Assembly: GCA_030656615.1 (NCBI GenBank)
Contig: JAUSOY010000058.1
Location: 1 to 64,000, forward strand
DNA length: 64,000 nt
Direction: 5' to 3'
Origin: Bacteroidales bacterium
Lineage (GTDB): Bacteria > Bacteroidota > Bacteroidia > Bacteroidales > TTA-H9
A model generated the notes under the pieces. That model was not told the origin of the DNA. It ran no database searches and saw only the letters and a program-made list of their open reading frames with translations. The position numbers and the translations under genes were made by a program. Below, piece after piece: positions 16,320-25,321 of the stretch (positions are counted from its first letter, which is position 1; every line of letters starts with the position of its first letter).

Positions 16320-16934
16320 CTATACCAGGTATTTTATCAATACAAATCCTCCCACTAGTAAAACCGTAAATCCAATGGCCAGTAAATTGAAATACTTATC
16401 AATAAATGCTTTTATCGATTCTCCATATTTCCATATGAGCCAGGCTACCAGAAAAAACCGTGCACCACGGCTTATCAGTGAAGCTACTAATAGCATTATC
16501 ACGCTGATATTAAATGCGCCTGCTGAGATGGTAAATACTTTAAAAGGAATGGGTGTAAAGCCGGCCGTAAAAATTACCCAGAAGTCCCATTTTTCGTACA
16601 TTCCCTGAACATTGTAAAATAGTTCGTGGGTAAATCCGGGGATGATATCGAAAAAGAAATTTGCAAGCGATGAAAATTCACTAGGCGATGACCACCAGAT
16701 ATAATGCCCAATCAGATAACCGGCTACTGCTCCTAATACTGAGGAAATTGTACAAATTCCTGCATATCGGAATGCTTTACTCTGCATACCCAGAATAAGA
16801 GCGATGAGCAGTGGGTCTGGAGGAATGGGAAAAAAGCTGGCTTCAGCAAAACTGAGAATAAATAAAGCTATGGCTCCATATGGACTGTTGGCCCAACTTA
16901 GAACCCAATCATATAATTTTCTGAAAATATTCAT
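16320..16934 (-). CDS. YqaA-like DedA/VTT-domain membrane protein
   Basis: This 204-residue integral membrane protein has about five hydrophobic segments. The VTT/SNARE-associated domain signature is visible in LFILSFAEASFFPIPPDPLL, then LGAVAGYLIGHYIWW, and FTAGFTPIPFKVFTISAGAF. DedA-like proteins act as lipid flippases or scramblases or affect membrane potential, and the YqaA branch is poorly characterised. It is the first gene of the YqaA-like/aroE/thiamine-binding cluster. A TATTTTTG element lies on the minus strand at 16971-16978, about 37 bases before the start codon, in the 81-bp gap after the TPR gene. Confidence 0.88.
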   Translation of the reverse strand: MNIFRKLYDWVLSWANSPYGAIALFILSFAEASFFPIPPDPLLIALILGMQSKAFRYAGICTISSVLGAVAGYLIGHYIWWSSPSEFSSLANFFFDIIPGFTHELFYNVQGMYEKWDFWVIFTAGFTPIPFKVFTISAGAFNISVIMLLVASLISRGARFFLVAWLIWKYGESIKAFIDKYFNLLAIGFTVLLVGGFVLIKYLV

Positions 16935-17015
16935 TCAAGAAAGGATGAAATGTGATTACTGCGTAAGCAACAAAAATACTGAGACCAATTGGATAATTGA
17001 TACTCCTTTGTGGCA

Positions 17016-18449
17016 TTAATTATTTTCGGGTTGATCGCCAGGAGGTCTTATGGACTGCAGATGCCGAAGAATTTCCGGATGATATTGTAATCCGGGCATT
17101 TCTTCGATGAGTTTAAACAATCCATCCGGATCGGTGTCTACCGCCTCGGTGAGGGTGAGGCTGGCTTCCTCATTTCTTCCGGTCATAAAAAGCAAAGAGG
17201 CGAGTTTATAAAGAATATCGGCTCCCTGATCGATATGTTGTTTTAATCCGGTGTTTAATGAATCGATGGCGCCTTCGAGATTTCCTGTTTTTTCGAGAAT
17301 GGATGCTATTTCGAGCCAAACACCTTTATGACCCGGATTAAGTCGGGTAACCATATTATACGATACCAGTGCATTTTCGGTAAGGCCGAGTTTGAGTTGT
17401 AAATCGCCCTGAATATGATAATACTCCGGATTTGTTATATCGAGGCGAATCGCCTTTTCTACATGACGGAGCGCTGTTTTTACTTGTCCCATACTATCAT
17501 AGCTCAATGCCAGTCCTATCCATGCATCGGCCATGGAATCATCGAGGCGAACAGCTATTTCGAAGTTTTCGGCCGATTTGTGGTAATCGTCCATTTTTTC
17601 ATAACATTCGCCAATATAATAGTAGGTAAGTGCATCAGCGTTTTCAATTTCCAGTGCTTCTTCGTATGTTTTTATCGCCTTTTTATATTGTTCTAATTCG
17701 AAAAAAGCATTGGCTTTATTGAAAAGTGCTTCAGAAAAATATTCATCAATGGCCAGAGAAAAATCGAATGCTTCTATCGCTTTTTCGTATAAAGAAAGAT
17801 TATTGAAGGTTATCCCCAGATTAAACCATCCATAGACCGAGTAAGGATTCTCATCCAGAAATTTCTTAAAATATTCGACACATTCTTCTAACCGGAAGGA
17901 TATTTCGTAGCAAAATGATAATTCATTAATGAGACTATCGTTTTCGGGATTAAATTCGAGGCCTTTGTGAAGATTTTCGATGGCCTGATCGTATTCGCCC
18001 AGCTTTTGATACTCGTATGCTATCGACAGAAAAACTTCGTCTTTATCTTCGGTTTGGTCCAGTGCTTTTTTATAGAACACAACTGCTTCCTGATGATTGT
18101 TTTGTTTGCTCAGAATGGCACCTTTAGTAAGAAATATTTCTGAATTGAAAGGTTCCATCTTTTCAAGATCATCGATGATGAGCATGGCTTCTTCCGTTTT
18201 ATCTGAGGCCGCGCATAACTGAGCCTTTTTTAGCATAAATGCGGTGGAATCGGGGTGTTGGGCCGAAGCAATGTCAATGGCTTTTTCTGCCATAGGAAGA
18301 TTATACCCTTCGAGATAATAATTGATAATATCCTCAAATTCTTCCACGTCGAAGAATTCAGCAGATTTTTGCCGGATCATCTCTTCGAAACGCTTGATAT
18401 TCAGCATTTCGGACTCGTCCTGGGTTTCGTCAAAAAAGTCGTCGTTCAT
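17016..18449 (-). CDS. tetratricopeptide-repeat protein
   Basis: This 477-residue protein is composed almost entirely of TPR units of about 34 residues (about 11-12 copies from residue 40 on), for example AVVFYKKALDQTEDKDEVFLSIAYEYQKLG and AIEAFDFSLAIDEYFSEALFNKANAFFEL. No signal peptide or membrane segment is seen, so it is probably cytoplasmic. TPR arrays are protein-binding scaffolds and no catalytic domain is present. The strongly acidic N-terminus (MNDDFFDETQDESEML) is notable. A TAAGTTTG element at 18466-18473 (minus strand) lies just before the start codon. It precedes the YqaA-like/aroE cluster on the same strand with an 81-bp gap, so partial read-through is possible. Confidence 0.88.
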   Translation of the reverse strand: MNDDFFDETQDESEMLNIKRFEEMIRQKSAEFFDVEEFEDIINYYLEGYNLPMAEKAIDIASAQHPDSTAFMLKKAQLCAASDKTEEAMLIIDDLEKMEPFNSEIFLTKGAILSKQNNHQEAVVFYKKALDQTEDKDEVFLSIAYEYQKLGEYDQAIENLHKGLEFNPENDSLINELSFCYEISFRLEECVEYFKKFLDENPYSVYGWFNLGITFNNLSLYEKAIEAFDFSLAIDEYFSEALFNKANAFFELEQYKKAIKTYEEALEIENADALTYYYIGECYEKMDDYHKSAENFEIAVRLDDSMADAWIGLALSYDSMGQVKTALRHVEKAIRLDITNPEYYHIQGDLQLKLGLTENALVSYNMVTRLNPGHKGVWLEIASILEKTGNLEGAIDSLNTGLKQHIDQGADILYKLASLLFMTGRNEEASLTLTEAVDTDPDGLFKLIEEMPGLQYHPEILRHLQSIRPPGDQPENN

Positions 18450-18638
18450 AGTTTGAATTCGGCTGCAAACTTACTTAAAATTCGGAAGATGAGCTCAGGG
18501 TTTTAATGGAACTTTTTCTCCAGAGGCAACCGTGGAAGCTTCCCGAGTCTTAGTAATAAAGATTGCATTAGTCAAGGGAGGTGTATTTATCGGTAATTGC
18601 TGCAATGTGAAATGGAATACTTCTGTTTAAAAAAAATG

Positions 18639-18646
18639 TAAATTTG
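18639..18646 (+). promoter_or_regulatory. -7 element of glmM
   Basis: TAAATTTG is an exact TAnnTTTG match, 20 bases before the glmM ATG. This implies a very short leader. No clear TTG sits at the -33 distance. Confidence 0.45.
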
Positions 18647-18666
18647 TCGTCGAAAACGCACGAACA

Positions 18667-20061
18667 ATGACTTTAATAAAATCGATTTCAGGGATTAGGG
18701 GAACTATCGGTGGCAAATCAGGGGAAGGCTTAAGTCCTCATGATTTAGTAATGTACACAGCAGCTTTTGCAACATTTATTTCACGCCGCCGCGAAAAAGA
18801 CCGGATTAAAATTCTTATCGGCCGCGACGCCCGTATTTCGGGACGTATGGTCAGTAATATTGTTACTGGTACCTTGCAAGCCATGGGTGTTGATGTGGTT
18901 GATGTTGACCTTACTACAACGCCTACCGCCGAAATTGCCGTTACTCATTTGAAATGTGACGCAGGCATTATTCTGACAGCCAGCCACAATCCCCGTCAGT
19001 GGAATGCATTGAAGCTCCTGAATCATAATGGTGAATTTCTTTCAGCAGCCGATGGAGCGGAAGTGCTTCGGATAGCAAACAATGGCGATTATACTTTTGC
19101 TGCCGTCGAAAAGTTGGGTAAGCATGAGATAAATTTGCAAATGTTCGACAGGCATATCGAAATGATACTGGCTCTGCCAGATGTAGATAAGGATGCAATT
19201 TCAAAAGCCGGATTTAAAGTAGTGGTGGACACCATTAATTCTACCGGTTCTCTTGTAATTCCGGATTTGTTGAAGGCATTGGGTGTAAAGGTATTTGAAA
19301 TGGTGAATGGTGAACCTAACGGACAATTTGCTCATAATCCTGAACCTTTACCAGAGCATCTGTCGGGTATTTGTGAACTGATGAATCGTAGCTCGTTTAA
19401 TGTTGGTTTTGTTGTTGATCCGGATGTGGATCGTCTGGCCATTGTGAGTGAAAATGGTGAGGTATTTGGTGAAGAGTATACGCTGGTAGCGGTTGCCGAT
19501 TATATATTACAACGCAGGGGAGGAAATACGGTTTCCAATCTTTCATCATCCATGGCCTTGCGGGACGTAACACTTGCCGCCGGATATGAATATCATGCGT
19601 CAGCCGTTGGCGAAGTGAATGTAGTTGAAAAAATGAAGGAAGTAAATGCGGTTATTGGCGGTGAAGGCAATGGCGGAGTTATTTTACCCGAATTGCATTA
19701 CGGGCGCGATGCTTTAGTAGGTATCGCTTTATTTCTCAGCCATCTGGCGAAATCAGGGAAAAGCTGTTCCGCTCTGAGAGCTTCATATCCATCGTATTTT
19801 ATCTCAAAAAATAAAATTGAATTACTACCCGAAATGGATATTTCTTCCATTATGCAAGCGATGCGTCAGAAATATTCGAATTATCCTTTGAATGATATTG
19901 ACGGTCTTCGTTTTGAAATCGGGAAAGAATGGGTACATCTGAGGCAGTCGAATACGGAACCCATTATCCGCATATATGCCGAGGCTGATTCGCAGGGGAT
20001 CGCTGACAGACTTGGTCAAAAGATTAAAGACGACATTCGGGAAATTGCTATGCAGCGGTAA
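18667..20061 (+). CDS. glmM: phosphoglucosamine mutase
   Basis: This 464-residue member of the alpha-D-phosphohexomutase family interconverts glucosamine-6-phosphate and glucosamine-1-phosphate for peptidoglycan and LPS precursors. Visible motifs are the phosphoserine loop TASHNPRQWNALK, the metal-binding loop DPDVDRLAIV, the sugar-binding GEGNGGVI and the phosphate-binding RQSNTEPIIRIYAEA. The Bacteroidota GlmM proteins share the start MTLIKSISGIRGTIGG. A phosphomannomutase activity cannot be excluded from sequence alone. It has its own -7 element and is followed by a weak hairpin. Confidence 0.9.
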   Translation: MTLIKSISGIRGTIGGKSGEGLSPHDLVMYTAAFATFISRRREKDRIKILIGRDARISGRMVSNIVTGTLQAMGVDVVDVDLTTTPTAEIAVTHLKCDAGIILTASHNPRQWNALKLLNHNGEFLSAADGAEVLRIANNGDYTFAAVEKLGKHEINLQMFDRHIEMILALPDVDKDAISKAGFKVVVDTINSTGSLVIPDLLKALGVKVFEMVNGEPNGQFAHNPEPLPEHLSGICELMNRSSFNVGFVVDPDVDRLAIVSENGEVFGEEYTLVAVADYILQRRGGNTVSNLSSSMALRDVTLAAGYEYHASAVGEVNVVEKMKEVNAVIGGEGNGGVILPELHYGRDALVGIALFLSHLAKSGKSCSALRASYPSYFISKNKIELLPEMDISSIMQAMRQKYSNYPLNDIDGLRFEIGKEWVHLRQSNTEPIIRIYAEADSQGIADRLGQKIKDDIREIAMQR

Positions 20062-20064
20062 TAA

Positions 20065-20084
20065 TATTAACAAGCGCGTTAATA
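20065..20084 (+). terminator. hairpin after glmM
   Basis: TATTAAC and GTTAATA form a perfect 7-bp stem over AAGCGC, four bases after the glmM stop, followed by AGTTTT. The stem is AT-rich and the T-run short, so this is a weak terminator candidate. Confidence 0.35.
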
Positions 20085-20164
20085 AGTTTTGGAAAACCCC
20101 ATAACTTTTCAACCAGGCATATAGGGATTCTTTTCTATTTTTACCCTATTACAAATCCTTTGCT

Positions 20165-20389
20165 ATGAAGACGAGTGCTCGCAAAAGAAAATCGACCCGT
20201 TTCAAAACGATATCATTTAAAATTACGGCACGTCAGCGTCGTTCGCTTGAAAATTATTGCCGAATTCATAATACAACACCGATTAAGGTAATAAAACAGC
20301 GTATGGACCCATTTCTTTCAAAATTTGTGGAAATGAGCGATCGTAAACCGGTGGTTGTCAATCAACTTGATTTATTCGGAGAAGAATAG
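20165..20389 (+). CDS. small basic protein of unknown function
   Basis: This 74-residue protein has a very basic N-terminal half (MKTSARKRKSTRFKTISFKI) followed by a helix-turn-helix-like stretch TARQRRSLENYCRIHNTTPIKVIKQRM and an acidic tail ending QLDLFGEE. The pattern suggests nucleic-acid binding, but I do not recognise a family. It is preceded by 103 bp and ends 6 bp before the convergent recR stop. Codon use looks like that of its neighbours. It is a plausible real gene because the frame is open with a sensible composition and fills the gap, but there is no independent proof. Confidence 0.6.
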   Translation: MKTSARKRKSTRFKTISFKITARQRRSLENYCRIHNTTPIKVIKQRMDPFLSKFVEMSDRKPVVVNQLDLFGEE

Positions 20390-20395
20390 GATCGG

Positions 20396-21016
20396 CTATT
20401 TTCTTCCACCAGCTTCGTAAGGGGTTCGGTGTAGAATACTTCTTCCAAGGGTAACTTCATCAGTAAATTCTAATTCGTCGCCTACAGCCACACCGCGGGC
20501 AATGGTACTAAATTGAATATTATATTGAGCCATTTTCCGGTAGAGATAGTAGTTGGTGGTATCGCCTTCGAGGGTAGCCGGTAAAGCCAGAATGACTTCA
20601 TGAATGCCTCCCTTGCTGATTCGCTCTATCAGGCTGTGAATATTTAAATCGTTGGGGCCAATGCCTTCAATGGGCGAAATTTTCCCTCCTAAAACATGGT
20701 ATACGCCTTTATATTGAGTGGTATTTTCTATGGCCATAATATCGCGTATGCTTTCCACCACACATACCATCGAGATGTCTCTTTTATCATTGCTACAGAT
20801 ATCGCAGATGGTTTTATCACTTAAATTATGACAAATGCTGCATATACCGATGTTTGTACGCATTTCCATCATGGCTTTACTAAACTGTTCTACTTCTGAG
20901 GTATCTTCGGCTAATAAATGCAAACATAAACGCAAGGCGGTCTTACGACCAATTCCGGGAAGTTTTGAAAATTCGGCTACTGCATTTTCGAGTAGTTTGG
21001 AAGGATATGGAACCAA
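20396..21016 (-). CDS. recR: recombination mediator RecR
   Basis: RecR acts with RecO and RecF to load RecA at gaps. The protein shows the helix-hairpin-helix [13 protein letters not shown], the C4 zinc finger [16 protein letters not shown], and a Toprim domain beginning [11 protein letters not shown] with the [11 protein letters not shown] stretch. The open frame extends to a GTG at 21055, but homologues begin just before YPSKLLE. The TTG at 21016 gives 206 residues, the usual length. A TATTTTTG element at 21045-21052 (minus strand) also places the transcript start downstream of the GTG. It is convergent with the small basic-protein gene and divergent from a MORN-protein gene. Confidence 0.93.
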   Translation of the reverse strand: MVPYPSKLLENAVAEFSKLPGIGRKTALRLCLHLLAEDTSEVEQFSKAMMEMRTNIGICSICHNLSDKTICDICSNDKRDISMVCVVESIRDIMAIENTTQYKGVYHVLGGKISPIEGIGPNDLNIHSLIERISKGGIHEVILALPATLEGDTTNYYLYRKMAQYNIQFSTIARGVAVGDELEFTDEVTLGRSILHRTPYEAGGRK

Positions 21017-21088
21017 TGGATAATAATTTTTAAATAAGTGTAGACAAAAATACACGAAATTTGCGTTTTAATACCAGATATTACACGT

Positions 21089-21865
21089 ATGAAACCTTTG
21101 ATATATAGTTGCCTCTTTGTCTTAATGATTGTTTTTCAGGCGAATGCGCAAACCGACACGCTCGCATTTAATAAATCGGATGCTCAGGGAAAGAAGCAGG
21201 GAAGCTGGCAAAAAAAACATCCCAATGGAAAGATCCGTTATTCCGGACAATTTTTGAATGATATCCCGGTAGGTGAGTTCCGGTATTTTTTTAGTAATGG
21301 TAAATTAAATGCCATCGTGAATCATAAAGGCAATGGCATTCATGCTTCAACTTCTGTTTTTAATGAGGCGGGTGATACCACAGCCAAAGGCTTTTATTTC
21401 AGTCAGCAAAAAGATAGCATTTGGAATTATTATGATAAAAACCATAAAATTATTTCCACAGAATTATACCACAAGGGTTTAGCAAATGGCTGTTGGGTTT
21501 TATATTATCCCGGAGATACGCTGGCTGCAGAAAAAACGTCGTATAAAAATGGAAAGAAGCAGGGCGATTTTATCCAGTACTTTTCGAATGGAAGTATAAA
21601 AGTTAAGGGACAATATCAAAATGATATTCTTTCAGGTGTGTACCGCTCGTATTATCCGGATGGCAAAGCGTTGAATGAAGGAAGGTATACTGACGGACTT
21701 GCTGATGGATTATGGAAGTACTATACCAATGATGGCCGTCTGAAAAGGGAGGAGTGGCTTAAAAAAGGTGAATTGTTAAAAGAAGAAATATATATTCCGG
21801 ATGAACCGATTGTAGACAAACCCCTTGATCCTTCACTGGATCCGGAAAAGAATGAAGGATTTTAA
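21089..21865 (+). CDS. secreted MORN-repeat (YwqK-type) protein
   Basis: This 258-residue protein has a clear signal peptide (about 1-20, ending ANAQ). It then consists of about seven MORN-variant repeats of about 23 residues, for example KKQGSWQKKHPNGKIRYSGQ and LADGLWKYYTNDGRLKREEW. The C-terminus is acidic and proline-rich (DEPIVDKPLDPSLDPEKNEG). No enzyme motif is present. Proteins of this sort are common in Bacteroidota and have no established function; the antitoxin label used by some databases is not supported, because there is no toxin gene beside it. It is a distant relative of the repeat half of the 7728-8600 protein. Confidence 0.82.
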   Translation: MKPLIYSCLFVLMIVFQANAQTDTLAFNKSDAQGKKQGSWQKKHPNGKIRYSGQFLNDIPVGEFRYFFSNGKLNAIVNHKGNGIHASTSVFNEAGDTTAKGFYFSQQKDSIWNYYDKNHKIISTELYHKGLANGCWVLYYPGDTLAAEKTSYKNGKKQGDFIQYFSNGSIKVKGQYQNDILSGVYRSYYPDGKALNEGRYTDGLADGLWKYYTNDGRLKREEWLKKGELLKEEIYIPDEPIVDKPLDPSLDPEKNEGF

Positions 21866-21869
21866 TTTT

Positions 21870-22511
21870 TTATTGTGACAGGAATTGTTTGACATCTGAA
21901 AGATTGTCAAAAACCGGTAAACCACTGCTTTTTAAGCGGCTTTTTGATTGGTGTCCATAAGAAACAAGCAGGCAATTACATCCGATAATACCGGCAACTT
22001 CTGCATCATGCAAGGTATCACCAATGAGCCAGGTGTTTTTTTTGTCGAGATGATGCGTCGAAATAAGCGTTTTAGCAAGTTCAGCTTTCCCACCACCGTA
22101 ATGATTATCAATGCCATCAATCCGTGAAAAATACGATCCTATTTTTCGTTGATGAACCGCATCATACAATGCCTGCTGTTCCATTGCTGACAAAATGAAC
22201 TGAGAATAATTTTGCTGCTTAAAGATGCTGAGCACTTCATGAGCATTATCGACTAATTCGAGTGAATCTACGTTTTGGAGGTACATATCCATAAAACGTA
22301 AACCGATGTCTGAAAATGGGTCTTTAGTAAAATCAATGCCAATATCCTGATAATATTTTTTAACCGGAAAGTCGAAAACCTCACGGTAACGATCGGCGTT
22401 GAGGAGTGGAAGCGTTCTTTCAGAAAGCAGAACATTCATAATTTTTATGCAATATTCCACATCGGCTAGCAACGTGCCATTCCAGTCCCAGATAATACTT
22501 TTCTGATTCAT
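21870..22511 (-). CDS. HAD-superfamily hydrolase
   Basis: The protein has 213 residues from the ATG at 22511; the frame reaches an ATG at 22526, but that codon lies in the terminator hairpin of the upstream gene. Motif I is DWNGTLL with Trp in place of the usual second hydrophobic, motif II is FILSAMEQ, a Lys follows in GGGKAEL, and motif III is LIGDTLHDAEVA. The cap is helical (class C1), as in phosphoglycolate phosphatase and related beta-phosphoglucomutase-like enzymes. It probably hydrolyses a small phosphate ester, and its substrate is unknown. It follows the DUF1015 gene on the same strand, but the strong terminator between them suggests separate transcripts or read-through only. Confidence 0.85.
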   Translation of the reverse strand: MNQKSIIWDWNGTLLADVEYCIKIMNVLLSERTLPLLNADRYREVFDFPVKKYYQDIGIDFTKDPFSDIGLRFMDMYLQNVDSLELVDNAHEVLSIFKQQNYSQFILSAMEQQALYDAVHQRKIGSYFSRIDGIDNHYGGGKAELAKTLISTHHLDKKNTWLIGDTLHDAEVAGIIGCNCLLVSYGHQSKSRLKSSGLPVFDNLSDVKQFLSQ

Positions 22512-22525
22512 ACTGTGTAAAAACA

Positions 22526-22552
22526 AAAGCCCCCGGAATTACCGGAGGCTTT
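22526..22552 (-). terminator. terminator of the serA/DUF1015 operon
   Basis: AAAGCCCCCGG pairs with CCGGAGGCTTT (11 positions, one mismatch) over AATTA. On the minus strand a TTTTGTTTTT tract follows. It lies 14 bases after the DUF1015 stop codon. Confidence 0.85.
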
Positions 22553-22566
22553 AAATTGTCAATTAA

Positions 22567-23814
22567 TTATTCGAGCGAATGAATTACCAGTCCGGAGCGA
22601 AGCTTTGGTTCGAACCAGGTGGTTTTTGGAGGCATGATATTTCCGGTGTCGGCAATGTCGATTAGCTGTTTCATCGATACGGCGTAAAGTGCAAATGCAA
22701 CGGCCATATCACCATTATCAACGCGGCGTTTCAATTCATTTAAACCACGGATACCACCAATAAAATCGATACGCTTTGATGTTCTAAGGTCTTTGATATC
22801 AAGTATTTGATCCAATACAAGATTTGATAAAATGGTAACGTCTAAAACACCTATGGGATCGTTATCGTTATACGTACCGGGCTTTGCTTCCAGGCTGTAC
22901 CATTTTCCACCCAGATACATGCTGAATTGATGTAGTTTTTCGGGTTTAAAAATCTCCGTACCTACTTCTTTAATATCAAAAACCAGCGCAAGTTTCGCTA
23001 GAAAATCTTCATGACTCAGTCCGTTAAGGTCTTTAACCACCCGATTGTAATCGATGATTTTTAACTGATTATCCGGAAAATGAACAGCCATAAAGAAATT
23101 ATACTCTTCGGTTCCGTTGTGCTTGGGATTATTCTTGCGTTTTTCGGCTCCTACAAGTGCAGCTGCAGCGGTACGATGATGTCCATCGGCAACATAGGTG
23201 GCAGGGATGCTGGCAAAAATTTCAACAATACGGTTTATGGTTGCTTTATCATCGATAGTCCAGAAGTGATGTCCAAAACCTTCATCGGCAATGAAATCAT
23301 ATACCGGTTTTTGATTTTTTACAATTGAATCAACGATTTTATCGATTTCGGCATGAGCAGGATAAGCAAAGAAAACAGGTTCAATGTTTGCATCGGTAAC
23401 CCTTACGTGAATCATCCGGTCTTCTTCTTTATCGCGTCTAGTCAGTTCATGCTTTTTAATGACCCCATTCAGGTAATCATCTACACCGGCACTACCAACA
23501 ATACCATATTGTGTACGACCATCCATGGTTTGGGCATAGATATAAAGTTTTTCTTCATTATCCTGAACAAGCCATCCATTATCAACGAATTTTTTAAAAT
23601 TCGATGCAGCCCGGGCATACACTTCCGGTGCATGCTCGTCCATATCAAGTGGAAGTTCGAGTTCGGGTTTTGTAATACGCAGAAGTGAATATTGATTGCC
23701 TTCGGCCTCAATACGTGCTTCAGCAGAGTTAAGTACATCATAAGGTCTGGAAGCTAGTTCTTTAGCTATTTCAGCCGGGGGCCTCAGTCCTTTGAATGGT
23801 TTCAAAATTGCCAT
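22567..23814 (-). CDS. DUF1015 family protein
   Basis: This 415-residue cytoplasmic protein matches DUF1015: it starts MAILKPFKGLRPP with SRPYDVLN, and contains KKHELTRRDKEEDRM, VADGHHRTAAAALV and a C-terminal ISNLVLD-like block. The DGHHR motif resembles the ATP-phosphate-binding loop of ParB/sulfiredoxin-like proteins such as SerK, a free-serine kinase, so a link to serine metabolism is plausible. The gene is the last of a three-gene operon with serA at its head. The function is not established. Confidence 0.87.
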   Translation of the reverse strand: MAILKPFKGLRPPAEIAKELASRPYDVLNSAEARIEAEGNQYSLLRITKPELELPLDMDEHAPEVYARAASNFKKFVDNGWLVQDNEEKLYIYAQTMDGRTQYGIVGSAGVDDYLNGVIKKHELTRRDKEEDRMIHVRVTDANIEPVFFAYPAHAEIDKIVDSIVKNQKPVYDFIADEGFGHHFWTIDDKATINRIVEIFASIPATYVADGHHRTAAAALVGAEKRKNNPKHNGTEEYNFFMAVHFPDNQLKIIDYNRVVKDLNGLSHEDFLAKLALVFDIKEVGTEIFKPEKLHQFSMYLGGKWYSLEAKPGTYNDNDPIGVLDVTILSNLVLDQILDIKDLRTSKRIDFIGGIRGLNELKRRVDNGDMAVAFALYAVSMKQLIDIADTGNIMPPKTTWFEPKLRSGLVIHSLE

Positions 23815-23841
23815 CGTATGTAAATTTAGTTTTCGGGGTTT

Positions 23842-24291
23842 TTAATAGTTTTTGTGATCGTAATGATTTGGTTGGTTTGCTGTTACTGGTTCTTCTTCCT
23901 GTTCATTTGCGAAACGGTGGATGGAGCTAATCATGGCACCAAGCATTTTCACCATTTCAATTAATACTGATTTTGATTCCTCAAGTTCTTCATCAGAGAA
24001 CAATCCACCGCGGTGCATAACATGTGATGCGACTAAACATTCCCGTACGGAGCTTTTCGACATTCTGAGGAACTGTAAAAAATCGTCTTTCGGACGTACA
24101 GAGCCTTCGGCAATGTTTGTGATGACCTGATAGGCTGCTTCGATAAACTTATTATACACGGCAGCCTCTCCTGCTGCAAATGGTTTGTTCCCTTTTGATT
24201 GTACCCAAATTAAGTAGTCAATGGCTTTGTGATAGATTCTTAAATCCTCGAATTTAAAAAAAGGAAGATTTCTGTGTTCATGTCGTTCCAT
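23842..24291 (-). CDS. four-helix-bundle protein (23S-insert type)
   Basis: The protein has 149 residues from ATG 24291 (MERHEHRNLPFFKFEDL); the frame is open to 24360 but the extra 23 residues look like leader. The pattern FEDLRIYHKAIDYLIWV, ITNIAEGSVRPKDDFLQFLRMSKSSVRECL matches the four-helix-bundle family (PF05635, TIGR02436), which forms pentamers and includes proteins encoded within 23S rRNA insertions. Its function is unknown. It sits between serA (gap about 70 bp) and DUF1015 (27 bp) in a three-gene operon, which is an unusual place for a member of this family. Confidence 0.85.
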   Translation of the reverse strand: MERHEHRNLPFFKFEDLRIYHKAIDYLIWVQSKGNKPFAAGEAAVYNKFIEAAYQVITNIAEGSVRPKDDFLQFLRMSKSSVRECLVASHVMHRGGLFSDEELEESKSVLIEMVKMLGAMISSIHRFANEQEEEPVTANQPNHYDHKNY

Positions 24292-24361
24292 TTCTCTCTC
24301 AGTTTTACCTTTATTATAATACCTCAATGGAAGTATGGGGGAATCCCTCCCCCAATACATC

Positions 24362-25282
24362 TTAGTTTACCTGAAAAGTTTTGTCTCCCTTTTCGAAGAA
24401 TCCCACAATTTGTTTGGCAGCAGCTATCCCGGCATTATTATTGGCTTCCGATGTTTGAGCTCCCATTTTTTTCGGGGTGAAGAAGAATTTACCGGCAAAT
24501 TTATCAGCTAATTCAGCTTTAATTGCGGGTTCAATATCACTTAAATACCTGAAATCAGGTCTTTCAGTAAACATAGTCAGTAATCCTGCCTCATCAATCA
24601 CTTCTTTACGTGCCGTGTTTACAAGCGTAGCGCCCTTTGGCATCATTGAAAGCAATTCGAAATTGATTGATTTTTTTGTTTTTTCATTGGCCGGAATATG
24701 TAAAGATACATATTGGCATGTTTTGTATAATTCTTCGACACTGCCTACTGGTTTTACACCCTCGGCTTCCATTTTTGCTGCGTCAACGAAAAGATCATAG
24801 GCATACACTTCCATACCGAATCCTTTTGCAATTTCTGCAACATAACGTCCCACATTGCCATAGGCATGGATCCCCAATTTTTTATGGCGAAGTTCGGTGC
24901 CCGATGAACCATCGTATTGGTTTCGTGCTTGCAAAACCATCATTCCCAATGCCAGTTCAGCCACAGCATTTGAGTTTTGTCCCGGGGTATTCATGGCTAC
25001 AATGCTTTTTTCAGTACAGGCAGCCAAATCGATATTATCGTATCCTGCACCGGCCCTGACAACAATTTTAAGGTTTTTAGCAGCAGCGATAACGTCTTTA
25101 TCAACAATATCCGAACGAATAATGATGGCATCGGCGTCGGCGACACCGGTCAGAAGTTCTTCTTTTGAAGTGTATTTTTCGAGAAGGCCAAGTTGGTAAC
25201 CGGCTTCTTCGGTAATTTTACGAATACCACTCACGGCAGATGCTGCAAATGGTTTGTCAGTAACTACAAGAATTTTTTTCAT
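24362..25282 (-). CDS. serA: D-3-phosphoglycerate dehydrogenase (short, no ACT domain)
   Basis: This 306-residue enzyme oxidises 3-phosphoglycerate in the first step of serine synthesis. It has the 2-hydroxyacid dehydrogenase layout: substrate loop RAGAGYDNID, NAD-binding GIHAYGNVGRYVA, the catalytic Arg in VNTARKEVIDEA and the Glu in LSDIEPAIKAE. The usual catalytic His motif (TPHxG) is replaced by FTPKKMGAQT, with Lys271/272. This Lys form is known from Entamoeba PGDH and Bacteroidales relatives, so the enzyme is probably active. It lacks ASB and ACT domains, so serine feedback through ACT is absent. It heads a serA - four-helix-bundle - DUF1015 operon with a strong promoter. Confidence 0.93.
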   Translation of the reverse strand: MKKILVVTDKPFAASAVSGIRKITEEAGYQLGLLEKYTSKEELLTGVADADAIIIRSDIVDKDVIAAAKNLKIVVRAGAGYDNIDLAACTEKSIVAMNTPGQNSNAVAELALGMMVLQARNQYDGSSGTELRHKKLGIHAYGNVGRYVAEIAKGFGMEVYAYDLFVDAAKMEAEGVKPVGSVEELYKTCQYVSLHIPANEKTKKSINFELLSMMPKGATLVNTARKEVIDEAGLLTMFTERPDFRYLSDIEPAIKAELADKFAGKFFFTPKKMGAQTSEANNNAGIAAAKQIVGFFEKGDKTFQVN

Positions 25283-25321
25283 ATCGTTGTTTTTTTAAAG
25301 CGGATTGGTCATTTTATACAA

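Noticed and set aside
21089-21865. MORN protein as an antitoxin (YwqK label)
   Set aside because: The protein is secreted, and no toxin gene is adjacent.
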